Assembly: GCF_047663525.1 (NCBI RefSeq)
Contig: NC_092621.1
Location: 10,141,001-10,205,000, forward strand
DNA: 64,000 nucleotides
Source: Anas platyrhynchos
Taxonomy: Eukaryota > Chordata > Aves > Anseriformes > Anatidae
Reading direction: 5' to 3'
Part shown: positions 1 through 28,790 of the stretch, in pieces
How positions within the stretch are numbered: position 1 is the stretch's first letter
Layout of the letters: each line of letters begins with the position of its first letter
Position numbers and translations under genes: made by a program
Notes under the pieces: model-generated
What the model saw: the letters and a program-made list of their open reading frames with translations, nothing else
Told to the model about the DNA's origin: nothing
Database searches by the model: none

Positions 1-506
1 ATACACACAAGAACCTCACACACACAAGCCAGAATTCCAAGTTATGTTCCTGCTCTGGACTAACAGTTGGAGCAGATGGCCTCTGAGGTTCCCTTCCAAC
101 CTACATCTTCCCCTCTCATTCTCCTTTCTGCTTTGCTCTTCCAGCAGCTCTCCTGACCACAACAGTGAGGATCCCCGAGTTAATCCCTACGTGGGACAGG
201 AAGCAACACAATCTACAGGGAGCTGGGCAGCAGGAGTGGAACTCCTTTCTGCACCACGCATATTGCAGGACAAGACCCTGAAAGATGTTTTGAAATTCTG
301 TAGAAGTTAATAGCTATTGAGATGTCAGTTTTCAAGGCATGTTGAGCATATTTATGTCACTCTCATGCCAGCCTCATGGCTAAGGCACTAGCACATTTAT
401 CGTTCTGTAACAGAAGATGCAAATTGTAGTGGGAGAAAGAACATTTAATTAGCTATGTTCCCAAACAGCATTAATTCTGTAACATTGGGAAAGCAGCCCC
501 TGCTCA

Positions 507-18417
<17,911 letters not shown>

Positions 18418-18559
18418 GGCGCTGAGGGGAAGGGGCTCGGGGCTCCTCGGAGCGGGGCGGTGCAGGAAGGAGGCTGCCGGGGTGCGCGGCGGGTGGTGGT
18501 GGTGGCGGTGGTGGCGGCGGCGGGCGGGCGGCGGCGGCTCTCGGGGTGCTCGGCGCTGC

Positions 18560-18930
18560 CTCGGCCTCAGAGCCGACTCATCGGAAGGGGGAGCTCCGCC
18601 CCGCGCCGCCTCGCCTGCCTAGCAACAGCGCGCGCCGGCCAATCAGAAATTCCGGCCGGCGCGGGCTCAGCCAATGGGAAAAGAGTATGTGGGGAGGGGG
18701 GGGGAAAGGGCGCTCGGGTTCTGCGTCCCGTCCCTCTCCTTTTTCCCCTCCCAATCGGCGCGAGCCAAGCGCCACGGCGGGCAGCCAATCGCGGGGTTCG
18801 CACGGTTGTGGCTGATCTACCTGGCAACGCCAGCCCGGCGGCCAATGGGAAAAATAGGAAAATGGAGGGGGAGGGGCCGCCCCGCCAGCGGCCAATAGGA
18901 GGAGCGGGAGGTGGGTGATTGACAGCTCGG
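18560..18930 (-). promoter_or_regulatory. VCP: VCP promoter, CpG-rich, six CCAAT boxes
   Basis: Immediately 5' of VCP exon 1 the sequence is very GC- and CpG-rich and carries six CCAAT motifs, all on the + strand, at 18639, 18671, 18751, 18785, 18842 and 18892 (first base). Each is preceded by GCC/GGCC/AGCC or a C-rich run and most are followed by GG, TCAG or CGG, as in NF-Y sites. No convincing TATA box is seen. This suggests a housekeeping promoter. The transcription start was not determined; it probably lies between 18420 and 18640. Confidence 0.7.
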
Positions 18931-18949
18931 GCACAGGCACTGGTGCGCT

Positions 18950-19570
18950 GAGCGCGCCAGGGCTCAGCCCGGCCCCAGCCTTTCGCGTGGGCCCAGGGCG
19001 GGTTTTGGGGCGGTTTCCCCTGTTTTAAGGTTTTTGTTTTTTTGTGGAGGGCTCTGTGGATGGTGAGCTCTCTCCGATTACCTCGGAGAACACCAAGCAC
19101 TGCTGACGCTTGCTCCCAGCCAGCCACTCCCTTGTTTTCCTGCAGGTGCTTATGAATAAATTAATTATTAATTACCCGTGCTCCTGTGCCTAATTCATTT
19201 TTTTTAGGGCTGAAGTAAGGTGGGAGTGAAGAAGAACAACCTGAGCACAGAGGAGTGGGACCCCACTGAATTTAACCTCTTCCAGGAGCGCAGTTTCACC
19301 GCGCAGCCTACTTCGGGTCGAGGCCAAGTTCTTGCCTCATCAGCACCGACCTAGTTATTGAGGCGATACATTCAGGGCCTCGTCGTGTTGGGCACCAAAA
19401 AGTTGTTTTCAACCTTTTTTTTAGGCTTGTGAGAGACAAGGTTCACCCAAGGCTGGGACAGCATGGGCAGAGGACATTCACTGAGGGCGAGTAGAAAGAC
19501 AACGCACACAGCAGCAATTCAAGGGCTCTGAATTGCTGGAGGAAAGAGGGCACAGAAAAAAAAAAAAAGA
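18950..19570. other. VCP-FANCG intergenic spacer
   Basis: Short tandem spacer between the VCP promoter and the FANCG 3' end. It has a T-rich segment near 19027-19042, an AATAAA on the + strand near 19153 and, at 19555-19572, an A-run that is the U-rich downstream element of the FANCG poly(A) site on the minus strand. No gene recognised. The + strand AATAAA could end a short promoter-antisense transcript, but nothing else supports that. Confidence 0.5.
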
Positions 19571-19600
19571 GAAAAAACATAAATTGAATAAATGTGAGGC

Positions 19601-19618
19601 TTTATTATAAAATTTATT
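19601..19618 (-). terminator. FANCG: FANCG poly(A) signals (two AATAAA)
   Basis: On the minus strand two AATAAA hexamers occur at 19618-19613 and 19606-19601, about 130-145 nt after the FANCG stop. They are followed by a strongly U-rich downstream element (complement of the A-run at 19555-19572). This gives a short 3' UTR ending near 19580. Confidence 0.8.
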
Positions 19619-19747
19619 AGAAAAGGGAATCTGTTCTGTCTTTTGGGAAACCCAGCTCCACCCAAGAGCAGTTCTGAGTCCTGGGGGAGTCCCAGTGTCA
19701 TTCCAGTGCAGGGAGACCCCAGTGTGTGTGATGAGGACGGGGCTGGG

Positions 19748-22700
19748 TTAGCTGCAGGGATGCGGGCTCGTGGTCCCGATGTAATCCTGTATGCTGCCAG
19801 CAAGAGATTCCCTCTGCGGGAAGGCCGCCTGCTGCACACACGAAACCAGGTACAAAGGGAAGGGCCTGAAAAAGAAGGGTGTTGCAGCAATAAGGTCTGT
19901 GGTATTCCCCTGGTGTTACTAGGACGTTCACCCCTCCTGTCAAAGACAACGGGGGAGCTCCTCTGACACACTCAAGCTGCAGGAAGAGATAAACGGCCCC
20001 AAGTTCAAAGCACGGGCTGTGCACTTCTGCAGCTCTTGTTTGCAGCTGTTGGACATCCCAAACGCCCCACAACGCACCTTCCCTGCCCTTCCTGCTGCCC
20101 GTCTTCCCCCATGGGCCTCGCCAAGTGCTTCTGCCACTGAGCGGCCGCCTCCTGCTTTCGGTTCAGCTTCCACAGGGCTTGCACCAGATAAGAGGCAGCA
20201 GTTGGGTCACCTGCGAGACACGTCAGGGGAGGAGAGGTGGTGTAATGGGGGAGGACTTTTCCCGGCTGCATCACGGGCTCTAATCAGCCCCGGGGCTGGC
20301 AGCCAGGACAGAAGCCAAGGCAGATGACATCAGCCCTGCGGCACAGCCAGCCCCTCCTCTGCTGGGGCCCGGGTTTTGTCTGCAAGCAGGCCTGCAGCCC
20401 CAGTGCAAGGCTCTGGGGGGGAACCTCGGTCAGGACTGGGAGCAGCAGACGTGGCAGACCCTGATAAAGCTCACATCCCTACAGTTTTTCAGCACTGATG
20501 GAGCACTGAGCAGAAGGTGCTGGTCCGGGTGCCCATGGGTGAACCCTCCAAGCAGCACAGAAAAAGCCTCTCACCTGGCAAGACCTGCAAGCCGTAATAG
20601 AAATCCAGCAAGGCCTCCTTGTGCTTCCCCAGCTCCAGGAACTGCGTACCTCGCCCGATGAGGGAAAGCAACCTGATCTTCTGGAGAACCTCCACCTCTG
20701 CCAGGAGATTCCCTGTCACGAAAAGAAAAACACGCACACCTGCAGACAGCGCCCTCCAGACACTGCCCCCACACCCCAGGGTAGTGGTAAAACAGGCCAC
20801 ACGTCTACTCAGGCTGTTCGTGTGCCAGCTCCACAAACATCTCGTGGCGGAGCTCAGCTTCTGGCTGCCAGGCTGGGAGAGGCAAGGAGGCAGCAGAGGG
20901 AATGAGCAAAAAATACACCAAGAGCTCAGTACGTCACAAGCCTGCAGCTCAACATCAACCTCAGCAGGCAGCAGCCTGGCCTCTGGCTGCTTATTTGCAA
21001 AAACTGGTGAAAATCTACTCCCTGGAATCCCAAATTGAGAAGCTTTCCAGGTCACAACCACTTCATGTCACCTAGCAGGGAAGGAGGCAGAGCTGAGGGC
21101 AAACCCTGCCCCAGCCCAACCAGCCCATCCCTTCAGAGGCCCAGCGTGGCACAGAGCTCAGCACACCGGGACAAGAGCCTCCTGCCAGAGGTGGCAGTGG
21201 GACCACAGCCCCGCTCCTTTCCCCGCCACTGCCAAGCACACGGCTGCGGACAGCCTCACCTGTCGGTTCTGCACCAGGCCCACAAAGGGGGAACCGCAAG
21301 AGCTCGCTGAGGCACCTGCAGGTGGGAGGACAGATGAACTTCAGCACCGTGCCTGGGCTGGGAAGTCAGCTGCAGGCTGTCACATCAGCCCCCACGCCGA
21401 TTTGCGCTCTGCCCACACCAGCTATTGCTGCCTGCTGGGTTCCTGGGGGACTTCGTCACCTGCTGAACTGCGTTACGGCCTCCTTGTTCTCGCCCAGCTT
21501 GACCCACGCCCAGCCCTGGTGCAGGTAGGCAGCTGCTCTCCAGGTGAGGCAGTGCAGACTCTCCTTCTTCCGGGACAGGAGCCCCCCGGCCAGCCCTGTG
21601 CCAGGTGAGGGGCTCTCTGGCTGCTCCAGCCCCTCCTCAACTTGTAACATCCGTGGGATCAGGTCATTTGTCCGGCTGATGACCTCCTCGCACACCGTTA
21701 TGGCATCCCGGTGCCTCCCGTCCTGCTGCAAGGCAGATGCTGCTTCCAGGAATGCCTCAGGGATTCTGGGCAGAGCTGAGCCACCATCCAGGGGCACCTG
21801 GGGAGAAGTGATGGCAGTGCTCAGACAGAGCTGCAGCGCATCCTTCCCTGCGCTTACTGGGAACCCGGAGCTGCTACCCAGCAACGCTCAGACCATTTCC
21901 CACAGACATTGGAGCCTGTTGGAGGAGGCTGCGAAGCAGCAACAGCTCAACATCCAAGAAGGTGAAACGCTGCTCCTAAAGGCCATCCAAAACCAGGCCA
22001 ACAGCTGCTCCCCACGGTTTAAAGGGAAGCTTTTTCCCCAGACAGCAGTGGCAAGTGGTCACTGGCGTGAGTCCAAAGGCAGACATGCCGCAGGTGCACG
22101 CCCCCTGCTCATCTCCTTCACATCTCAAACTAGACACTGAAGCCTGGAGTCCAGGTACAAAGCTCAGGCCCATGTCTCAGGATGGGGATCCGAACCTCAC
22201 CTACCAAATTTCCAAGGGAACTCTTCACCAAGATACCTGCCTGTTGCTGCAGCCCCTCCTGAAGCACAGCCAAAAAATCCAGGTAATGCTCCACTGCATC
22301 AGCCACCCTGCAATAGGGACAGGACACATGGTAGGAAGAGCAGGGTGAGCCCAAGAAGTGCCAACATCCAGGCTGAACCTGAATCACCAGCCTGCAGGCG
22401 CTCCCCACACTGTACTCGCTCTGGTTACAAGCCCCACCACTTCAGCAGACCTCTAACAGCAGCACTGAACTGAGCCGCTTCCAGGGGTATGGAGAATAAC
22501 CACAGATCCGAAACAAACAGTGTGTTGCAAGCAGAATGGAGGCAGCTGTTACCTCCCCTCCTGAAGACACCGCTGTGCCAGCAGGTACTTCACTTCAGAG
22601 GGCTGCCGATGGCGAAGGAGAGAAGTGTGGATTGGTGTGTGGACGAGGAGCTCTGTTCGGATTAGGAAATACGGACTGGAGGAAGCAGCTGACGGAGGTT

Positions 22701-25700
22701 TCTTTTCCAAAGCCTGTGAAACAGGAACAGAAAATATGGTTAGCACAACCCTGCTCGAGTCCTGAGCAGCTGCAATCACTTGTTTTTGGCATCTGCAGAT
22801 GCACCAAGACAAGTAGAAGGGCTGTATGTACCCTACAAGCACAACCACGCTGCTCTTACTCATTACAGCACAGCCATTTCCAGTAAAATGGAAGAGCAAA
22901 CCAGAATCACAGAGGCACAGCATCAGGAGATGTGCAAGACCACCCAGAGGATGCTGTGCCTCCGATTTTGGGCTGAAGGTGCTCTGAGCTGCCTGGAACA
23001 GCACCTCCCATCGCAGCCACAGACCTGGTTAGACCAGATCTTGGGCCATTGGTAATGAGAGCTCGCTCTCTGCAGCTGTTTGTCTGTTAGGCATTTCAAA
23101 CATCTGAAGAGCCAACTCAGTGTTTCCTGCTGTGAGCTGCTCCTCCCAGACAGACCAAGGCTGCTAGGGCTAACAACACTCTCTCACAGCCACAATATGT
23201 CTCGTGAAGGCGTCTTTACTAGCTGCTTTATTGAAAGAGTGATACTCTCTGGCACTAGAGCACAGCCTCTTCTCCCAAGCCACTGAGAACACAAACTGGG
23301 ACTCGGAGGTCTTGCTACATCCAACAGCCAGGTGTGAGCAGGGGTTCCTGACCAAGTGAAGCGGGCTCCTTCCTGCCCACTGCTGAAAAAACAGCAGAGT
23401 AAACCAGCCCCCTAGAAGGCAGAAGCCTGCTTGAAGCTCTTTGCAGGGTCTGCTGGGCAAAAAACTAGCCTGCAGCAGCAGAACAGAAAACAGACAAACC
23501 TCATAGAGCAGACCCAGGGCCTGCAGCTCCACGTCCGTCTCCCCCAGCTCCTGGTACACTGCTGCCACGTGGTACAGGGCAGGAAGGCACTGGAAGTCCA
23601 CCTGGAGGGCCCGCTTCAGGTGCTGAAGAGCTGTCTGAGGCTTGCCCTAGGTAGATGGGAAGAGATGGAAGTTTCAAGGACATCTTGCTGATGCCTTTAC
23701 CATTCTGCTCTGCTACTCCAGAGATCCCCCTAAGCAAGGGCAGCAGGCTCATACAGGATATCCCAGCGATTCCCAGCCCCTCTGCACTGCCAGGCTCCCT
23801 CACAGAACTCACCCAATGCTACAAGGCAGCACACTCGTATCACCAGGCTGCAGCACTTCAGCCTCCCTCCCTCCCTGGGACTGATTTTTGAGCCTCTTTA
23901 TATCAACCCTTTATGCTCAGACAAAATCCCTGCCTGGGTTTTGCAGCTGCCCAAGGAGAATGGGGCCACAAGGGTAACTTCTGCTCCACACCTCATCTTG
24001 CAGCAGCCTAGGACTACACAGAGGCAGTGCAGACAGCCTGAGCCTCCCCATGCAGCTCTTTGCTGTTTCCCCTCTCCTGCCAGCAGGGCAGAGGTTTGGC
24101 CATTACCATTTGCCGAGCGCAGCAGCCGAGGCAGGTGTAGATCTGGGCCAGGACCCTCTTGGAGCACAATCCTCCTGCAGCCTCTTGGAGAAGGGACAGG
24201 GCAGCAGGGAGGTTCCCGGCCTCCATCTCCTGTAGCCCTAGGACAGACCAACACCTCAGCTTTGCAGCTCCCCTTCCCACCCAGCCTCGCCCCTGAACAA
24301 GCACAGGTAGATCCCCCTCACCTCTACCCCTCCCAGGGGATCCCACAGCCCCCCACAAGGGGACCAGGCCCATGGCTCAGGCCACGCTACGCCCCAACGT
24401 GCCCTTTCCCTCCTGCTGCCACTGGGATCTTTTGTTTGACAGAAAAATGACACTCTGTGTGGAAGTATCCAGCAGAAATAATAGCAGTTTCCAAGCCCAG
24501 ATACCAAGATGCCTGCCTATGACACCTTCAGATTTGTCACCTCCCTGCTGGGAGCACTATTACCTCCTGAGAGACTTTTGAGAGGTCTGTGTGCAGCATC
24601 TCCTGCTCTCCCTACACACACAAAGGCCCCGTGTCAGACCAAACACAGCAAGGCAGCGCTGGCTGCCCTGCAGCTGTTGGCAGGACAGCGAGTGAGCAAA
24701 AAGCTTGGCCAGAACAGAACTCAGCAGTCAGATGAGATCAATCACGTGCTGCAATAGCAGGCTACAAGGCTGCACAACAGCTTTGCGGGGCTCCCACTGC
24801 ACTGTAATCCAGCAGGAACAATGTGTTCGCAAACAGGCAGGCACCAAAAGACAGACAGAAGAAAGGACAATCCTCTTCTGCCAGGCTTCCACTTTCTAAG
24901 AGATCACTGGAGGGCCCCAACACCAACATAAAGCTCATCACAGATGTGCAGAGAATACCCAGTGACAGCACAGAGACTTAGCTGGGAAAAAAGCAGAGAA
25001 GCAATTTGGACACCAAACGACAAAACTGAGACCCAAAGGCTCAGCCCAGGTCCTTTTCCTACAGAAGAGCCCTGAAAAGCCCAACAGCTGGTTTACTTGG
25101 AAAGAGCAACAGGGACAACAGCAGGGAGAGGGGGCCCTGGGACAAGAGACTAGGGGAAGGAGTGGCAGGGACGCGAACGTCCCCACAAACCTTGCAGGAA
25201 GGCTGCTGCAGTGCACAGGGTCTCCTTCAAGTCCTCAGCGCTCTGTACAAGGGACATGGAAGCCACCTCTGCCGGCACCTTCCATGCCTTGAGGAGAGCA
25301 AGGAGCTCATTCTCCCCAACGCTGCAGGGAACTCTCCCCAGATCCTGTGAGCACACCGAAAGATAGAGCAGGGAACACTGAGGGGGAGCAGGAAACAATG
25401 ATCCCAGGGCACAGGGGAAGAGAACTCCCACCAAACCCTTCACAGCGCTCTCTGTGCTGGGGAGCAAGGTCCTACCACCTCCTCAGTGTGACTGCTGACC
25501 CCAGGCAGCACCCCGCCACCTCAGAGTGAGCTGTCCTCAGCTTGGGGGACACCCAGCAAGGCAGACCTGGCTGCTGCCTGAGGGCATTTGAAAAGATGCT
25601 CCCCTATCAGCAGGAAAGGTTTCTCTCTGTCCCACCATCCACAGCTTGCTCCCCGCAGAGGCCGCACGTCCACCTGCAGCCCCTTCCAGCCGGCCCCAGC

Positions 25701-28611
25701 CACCTGGCTCAGCACCCCAAGGTCCAGGGCCGCAGCACGTGGGAGCTATTCCAGGACCCACAGACGCAGCGGGGCTGTGTGGATGCCAGGCAGAGGATTA
25801 CTCACACCAGCTGGGAAGCACTCAGATCTCCAAACACTACGGAAACATTTTGCAGAGTGGGATTTATGACAAATAAAATATTTATGTCAGCTCTGCGTTC
25901 TTTAGCAAACTGGCAGGTATTTATTTGGGTCTGCACAGATATAGGTAGGGCACACACTGTGACCGCGTGGAAACTCACAGTGACAGCAAGAAGGCTAAAT
26001 ACAAGTGCTTCTCATCCACCAGACTAAACAGGGCTGCTGGCAGCAGAAACAAGTCAGGCACCATCCCTCTGAGGCACGGTGAGCTGGCTCATGCCCACTC
26101 ACAGGTGCAGAACACCTGACTTGCCCAGAAAAGCTTCAGATGCCAGCTGCAGAGTGAAGGAGGCAACAAGACCAGCAGGATAATGAGGGGCAGCCAGCTC
26201 AAGGATCCCCCAAGGCTAAGAGAAGATGACTAATGCACACTAGAGCTGTAGGGGTGGCACGCTGGAACAGCACCCACACATGCACAGTTACCTCAGCGCT
26301 GCTCAGGAGCTGGAAGAGGCCGGCAACACTTCGCAGGCGGCTGGCGGCCAGCCACCACGCTGCCTGCAGGGCCCCCAGTCGGTGCAGGGGGGCCCGCAGC
26401 GTCTCATCGGTCACCTCCTGCAGCACCTTCTGCCACAGCTCCTCTGTGCTGAGGTCCTGCCCAGAGCTTCCACAAGCCTCCAGAACTGGAAGAAAGGGAA
26501 GCCGAAAATTAAAAGCAAGACAAACACAGAAAAACAGCAAAAAAGAAACCAGGCGTAAGACAAGTTAGTGCTCTGTAACAGACGTCGTCCCAAGAGGGAG
26601 AGAAAGGCTGAAGCAAGCAAGGGTTCCTTGCAGCAAGAAATGGGAGGAGGTTGTGGGTTTGCCCAGGCTACAGGAGCAGCACAGGAACCAAGCTCTTGGA
26701 CAGCAGAGTTAATGACTGCACACACAGGAGACACCTGTGTTTTGCTAAGTCGTCCTGAGGACATTTGCCCACAAACAAACACACACCAACACTGCAGATC
26801 CCTCTCCAACTTACAGCCTTTTTCAGTGAGTTTTCTCACAGCATAATTATTAAAACCACTTAGTTTCTACTGACACTACAACTTTGCTAGAGACTTGGCA
26901 CTTTATGCCTTGAAAACTCTCATTTCCCTTAAAGCTTTCTGCCCTTCCGCAGCAGGCTGAAGGCCACGCAGCTGTGCATCACCCCCCCCCAGGAGCAGCT
27001 CCACCTCCTCCATTCCTGGCAGATCCAGCCTTCCTCGTTCACAGTTCCCCCTCCTCTGGCCAGTTGCGGGACATCACCAAAGCAGAGATTGTTCTCCTTA
27101 CCCCTGAGCAGCCCCTGGCGTATTCCTTCTGCTTCTCCTTCGATAACACGGTCTGATGTTCCCAAAACAAAGAGCAGGGAGTTGTACAGGACGGTGAGCT
27201 CCAGAGGCAAGGTGGGGAGGGCAGCTGGCAGCCCTGTAATCAAAGCCAGTTCGACAAGAAATTGAGCTGCTTGGATATGGCTTGAAGAAACCCTACAGCC
27301 ATCCATGCTGATGTATTATCATCCTGCTCTGTGACAACAGAAGTTTCCTATCAAGGTTTTTTTGTTGGCATTATTGTTGTGAGATTTTACAGCCTGGGGA
27401 CTGCACTACCCAGAGTGACAGCAGGTGTCACCCACCTCTCCAGGTGCCAATACTGATTTAGCCATCCATTTCTCTGCTAGCCAAGTTTTGCAGTTCTCCA
27501 GGCCAGAGACCCTCCAGCACATCCAAGAGAACACCACACCAGCAGCCTACCCTCTTCCAGCACAGATCTATCCCCTTGCACAGGTTTCCTGTGTTGTGTC
27601 TCCCCAGGCACCACCACAGGACAATCCAGTCCCTGCGATGCTCTGTAAGTGGTCCTTAGAGCACCGTTCTCTCCACTCAGGACTCCTCCCTGGCCCAGTT
27701 ACAGCTCTCCTCAGTGCAGCACGGTGACAAGCAGCCCAGTCCTGCAGCTTCACAGGGAACAGCTTGCTCACCTTTTCCTGGCACCCCAAAGCCCAGCTGC
27801 ATCCCCCAGGGTGTTAAGGCCCTGGAGCATATCCAGAGAAGGGCTATGAAGCTGGTGAAGAGTCTGCACAAATCCTGTAATCGGCTGAGGGAACTAGGGT
27901 TGTTCAGTCTGGAGAAGAGGAGGCTCAGGGCAGAGCTTGTGGCTCTCTACAGCTACCTGAAAGGAAGCTGTGGGGAGCTGGGGGTCAGCCTCTTCTCACA
28001 GATAACTAGCGACAGGACTAGAGGGAATGGCCTCAAGTAGTGACAGGGGAGGTTCAGGTTGGCAATGAGGAGACATTTCTGCTCAGAAAGAGCAGTCAGG
28101 CACTGGGACGGGTTTCCCAGGGAGGTGGTGGTGTCACCATCCCTGGGGGTGTTCAAGGAAAGGCTGGACGTGGTGCTTGGGGACAGGGTTTAGTGGGTGG
28201 GGTGACAGTGGTGGTAGTTGGACCAGATGATCTTGAAGGGCTTTTCCAACGTTAACGATTGTGATTCTGCAGCCCTGAGGACCGGCGCTTCCACCCCACG
28301 CAATTCGTGCCCGCAGCCACCAAGAAGCCGGTGGCCGGGCCCTCCACTCACCCCTCATCCGCAGCAGCAGCTCCCCGAAGGCTCCTCGCTGCTGCCTCGC
28401 CGCCGCCTCAGCACCTCGGGGCCCGGCGCGCCGCGCTGCCTGCAAGGGACGCACTCACCCGCTGCCCTCACGCCGCAGCCGGCCCGGGAACAGCCCCGGG
28501 GGAGCGGGGAGGGAGGCTCCGCACCCGCCATCGCCCTGCCAGGGCCTCGCTCTCGGCCGCCCAGGCGCGGAGGCAGCCGGGCTCCGGGGCCGCCCCCCGC
28601 TGCCGCTTCAT
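19748..28611 (-). CDS. FANCG: FANCG, Fanconi anaemia core-complex TPR protein
   Basis: FANCG (XRCC9) is a TPR scaffold of the nuclear Fanconi core complex (with FANCA and FAAP20) that promotes FANCD2/FANCI mono-ubiquitination in interstrand-crosslink repair. Coding exons in transcript order: 28611-28525, 28439-28352, 27233-27102, 26485-26292, 25344-25191, 24237-24107, 23646-23500, 22713-22553, 22307-22205, 21797-21460, 21315-21260, 20712-20575, 20210-20078, 19865-19748. They total 1980 nt: 659 aa plus TAA. Diagnostic segments: [15 protein letters not shown] (exon 3), [20 protein letters not shown] (exon 4), [19 protein letters not shown] (exon 7), [15 protein letters not shown] (exon 9), [20 protein letters not shown] (exon 10) and a TPR-like [19 protein letters not shown] (exon 12). 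The first two exons align in length and pattern with human exons 1-2 although identity is low. The exon 9 donor (TTG|GTAGGT) was chosen for phase; exon 1 uses GTGCGG. Confidence 0.93.
27819..28269 (+). mobile_element. CR1 LINE 3' fragment in FANCG intron 2
   Basis: 5'-truncated CR1 reading CCTGGAGCATATCCAGAGAA ... GGAGAAGAGGAGGCTCAGG ... AAAGAGCAGTCAGGCACTGG ... GGCTGGACGTGGTGCTTGG ... CAGATGATCTTGAAGGG and ending in the CR1-type GATTGTGATTCT tail. It is antisense to FANCG and fills much of intron 2. It belongs to the same subfamily as the copies at 48401 and 50765, with which it shares long near-identical blocks. Confidence 0.93.
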
Positions 28612-28624
28612 GGCCGCCGCCGCC

Positions 28625-28639
28625 GCCCTACGGCCCCAT
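28625..28639 (-). other. Minimal uORF in FANCG leader (MMGP)
   Basis: On the minus strand ATGATGGGGCCGTAG precedes the FANCG start codon by 13 nt in the presumed 5' leader. It encodes a 4-residue peptide if transcribed. Its inclusion depends on the unmapped transcription start. Confidence 0.45.
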
Positions 28640-28739
28640 CATGGCGGCGCCCGCCGTCCGCCTTCCCGCCTTCCTCTGATTGGCCGCCGCCCGCCCGCCC
28701 CGCCGTCCCATTGGTCGGCGGGGCGGGCGGGAAGCCGCC

Positions 28740-28753
28740 GTTGCCAGGGCAAC
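28740..28753. promoter_or_regulatory. Palindromic X-box (RFX-type site)
   Basis: The 14-mer GTTGCCAGGGCAAC is a perfect inverted repeat of GTTGCC with a 2-bp spacer and fits the RFX X-box consensus GTTNCCNNGGNAAC at every fixed position. It lies about 130 bp upstream of the FANCG start codon. Binding is inferred, not shown. Confidence 0.65.
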
Positions 28754-28790
28754 GGCTGAAAGTGCACGGAGAAGGGGGGGATGGCGGCCG

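Larger units (their letters stand above)
28270..28790. promoter_or_regulatory. FANCG: FANCG CpG island and promoter
   Basis: CpG-dense block covering FANCG exons 2 and 1 and the upstream flank. Two ATTGG motifs (CCAAT on the FANCG sense strand) lie near 28678 and 28710, with GC boxes (GGGCGGGC) between 28720 and 28730 and a palindromic X-box at 28740-28753. No TATA box was found. The start ATG (28611-28609) has a purine at -3. Confidence 0.7.

Noticed and set aside
18567-19127. 186-codon minus frame and several + frames around the VCP promoter
   Set aside because: CpG-island composition artefacts; no homology, and they overlap promoter CCAAT boxes.
22205-22307. Alternative FANCG exon 9 donor at GCAG|GTATCT
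   Set aside because: It would put the next exon out of frame; TTG|GTAGGT keeps phase with the acceptor at 21798.
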